A stretch of 5,950 nucleotides of DNA, taken from contig CAUORE010000056.1 in assembly GCA_963506915.1 (NCBI GenBank), positions 1 to 5,950 on the forward strand, given 5' to 3'. This DNA comes from JABCPE02 sp963506915 (GTDB lineage: Bacteria; Bacteroidota; Bacteroidia; Flavobacteriales; Weeksellaceae). Under the pieces are notes generated by a model. That model made no database searches and was not told the DNA's origin. It saw only the letters and a program-made list of their open reading frames with translations. Each line of letters begins with the position of its first letter. Position 1 is the first letter of the stretch. Made by a program: the position numbers and the translations under genes. Below are positions 5,324 to 5,950 of the stretch, in pieces.

Positions 5324-5950
5324 ATGAATTCAAGAGAAGAAATCCAAGAACTGAACGACCATTTGCAGGCGTTCCCTAAAGCAGAAGACATTTTTGTAAA
5401 AGAGCAACCGTGGCTCAAAAATCATTTTTTGCCCCTAATGAGTATCGATTTAGCTGAAATCAACCCTGATTGGGCAGGACAAAAGGTGTATATGCTGTGT
5501 CCTTTTGAGCCTTACGAGGGTTATATAGGCGATAATACCACTGAGTATCACAACGAATATACCGCACCTAACTGGCTGGCTTTCCGCCTAACCAACGATA
5601 ATAAGTTCGAGTTCCTCGGTAAGGAAGGATATTTTGAGCGAACCGCTATTCACCATTGGGATTTTAACTCTGAAGAAGAAAAAGAATTTCAAAAAATGCA
5701 GAAAAGCTATGAAAAAAGCAAAGCAAATTTTGAGAAATACGGCACATTGATTAATATATTTGCATTAGAATATGATGGGAAAATAGAAAAAGCAAATTAT
5801 TTAAGTAGATTAGGAGGGGAATATTCTTTTTCTAATTGGGCAACTTCTATTTCAAGTGGCGAGTATCCCAAAGCATTTGCAATGAAGTTGGATAGAGAAG
5901 AAGGACTTCCTGACGATGGGATTAGTATAACTTATAAAGGAAATCCTTTT
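5324..5950 (+). CDS. Unrecognised protein, 3' end beyond the window
   Basis: An open frame of 209 codons from ATG at 5324 to the window edge, beginning MNSREEIQELNDHL. I do not recognise the family. It has no signal peptide or membrane helix and looks cytoplasmic. Visible parts are a short helical N-terminus, an aromatic-rich region (residues about 45-113, with NPDW, CPFEPYEGYIG, APNWLAFRL and HHWDF), a charged, probably helical linker (115-140, rich in Glu and Lys) and a region starting IFALEYDGKIE that contains RLGGEYSFSNW (162-172). The LGG...W spacing faintly recalls DUF1963/YwqG-like proteins, but this is weak. It starts 20 bases after mdh with no hairpin between, so co-transcription is likely. 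Codons ending in C or G are frequent in the first 110 codons and scarce later, a visible composition shift. The frame itself is well supported by length and codon use. Confidence 0.8.
   Translation, partial: MNSREEIQELNDHLQAFPKAEDIFVKEQPWLKNHFLPLMSIDLAEINPDWAGQKVYMLCPFEPYEGYIGDNTTEYHNEYTAPNWLAFRLTNDNKFEFLGKEGYFERTAIHHWDFNSEEEKEFQKMQKSYEKSKANFEKYGTLINIFALEYDGKIEKANYLSRLGGEYSFSNWATSISSGEYPKAFAMKLDREEGLPDDGISITYKGNPF

Noticed and set aside
5314..5379. Short 21-codon frame starting at ATG 5314, overlapping the start of the last gene
   Set aside because: It overlaps the better-supported frame from 5324 and has no promoter, terminator or telling codon run.
4346..5418. Minus-strand open frames opposite mdh and the following gene (4346-4552, 4568-4750, 4898-5188, 5185-5418)
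   Set aside because: All overlap well-supported plus-strand coding sequence and have no recognisable product.

Overview
The window is ordinary chromosome from a member of the Bacteroidota, most likely a flavobacterium of the Chryseobacterium/Riemerella/Bergeyella group. This is inferred from protein character (Flavobacteriia-like GlnRS, CysK, EpsC-type CysE and LDH-like malate dehydrogenase), AT-rich intergenic DNA, absence of Shine-Dalgarno sequences, and promoter boxes of the Bacteroidota type (TTG/TTTG at -33, TAnnTTTG at -7). No insertion sequence, CRISPR array, tRNA or rRNA is visible.

Layout. On the minus strand, read right to left: cysE (3397-4224, serine O-acetyltransferase), a regulatory leader (about 3213-3393), cysK (2252-3181, O-acetylserine sulfhydrylase), a rho-independent terminator (2219-2244), a small four-helix membrane protein of the phage-holin-4_2/YvlD type (1834-2169), and glnS (101-1777). 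A 15-bp tandem repeat runs across the glnS stop codon (45-110). On the plus strand, divergent from cysE: mdh (4377-5303), then, 20 bases later, an unrecognised gene that runs off the right edge (5324-5950).

Main finding. The 215 bases between cysE and cysK look like a complete transcription attenuator. There is a near-perfect Bacteroidota promoter (TTTG-N19-TAGATTTG), a 22-codon reading frame whose centre reads Met-Met-Cys-Cys, a strong hairpin followed by six U residues just before cysK, and two alternative pairings that could link ribosome position on the Cys codons to whether the terminator forms. The sequence elements are directly visible; the cysteine-sensing role is inference. I know of no described cysteine-leader attenuator in Bacteroidota, but I could not search.

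How the genes fit together. CysE makes O-acetylserine from serine and acetyl-CoA, and CysK converts it with sulfide to cysteine. CysE ends in isoleucine in a tail like that used by other CysE proteins to dock into the CysK active site, so regulation may act at enzyme level (feedback and cysteine synthase complex) and at cysK transcript level (attenuator). glnS, the membrane protein and mdh are housekeeping genes with no visible functional link to this pair.
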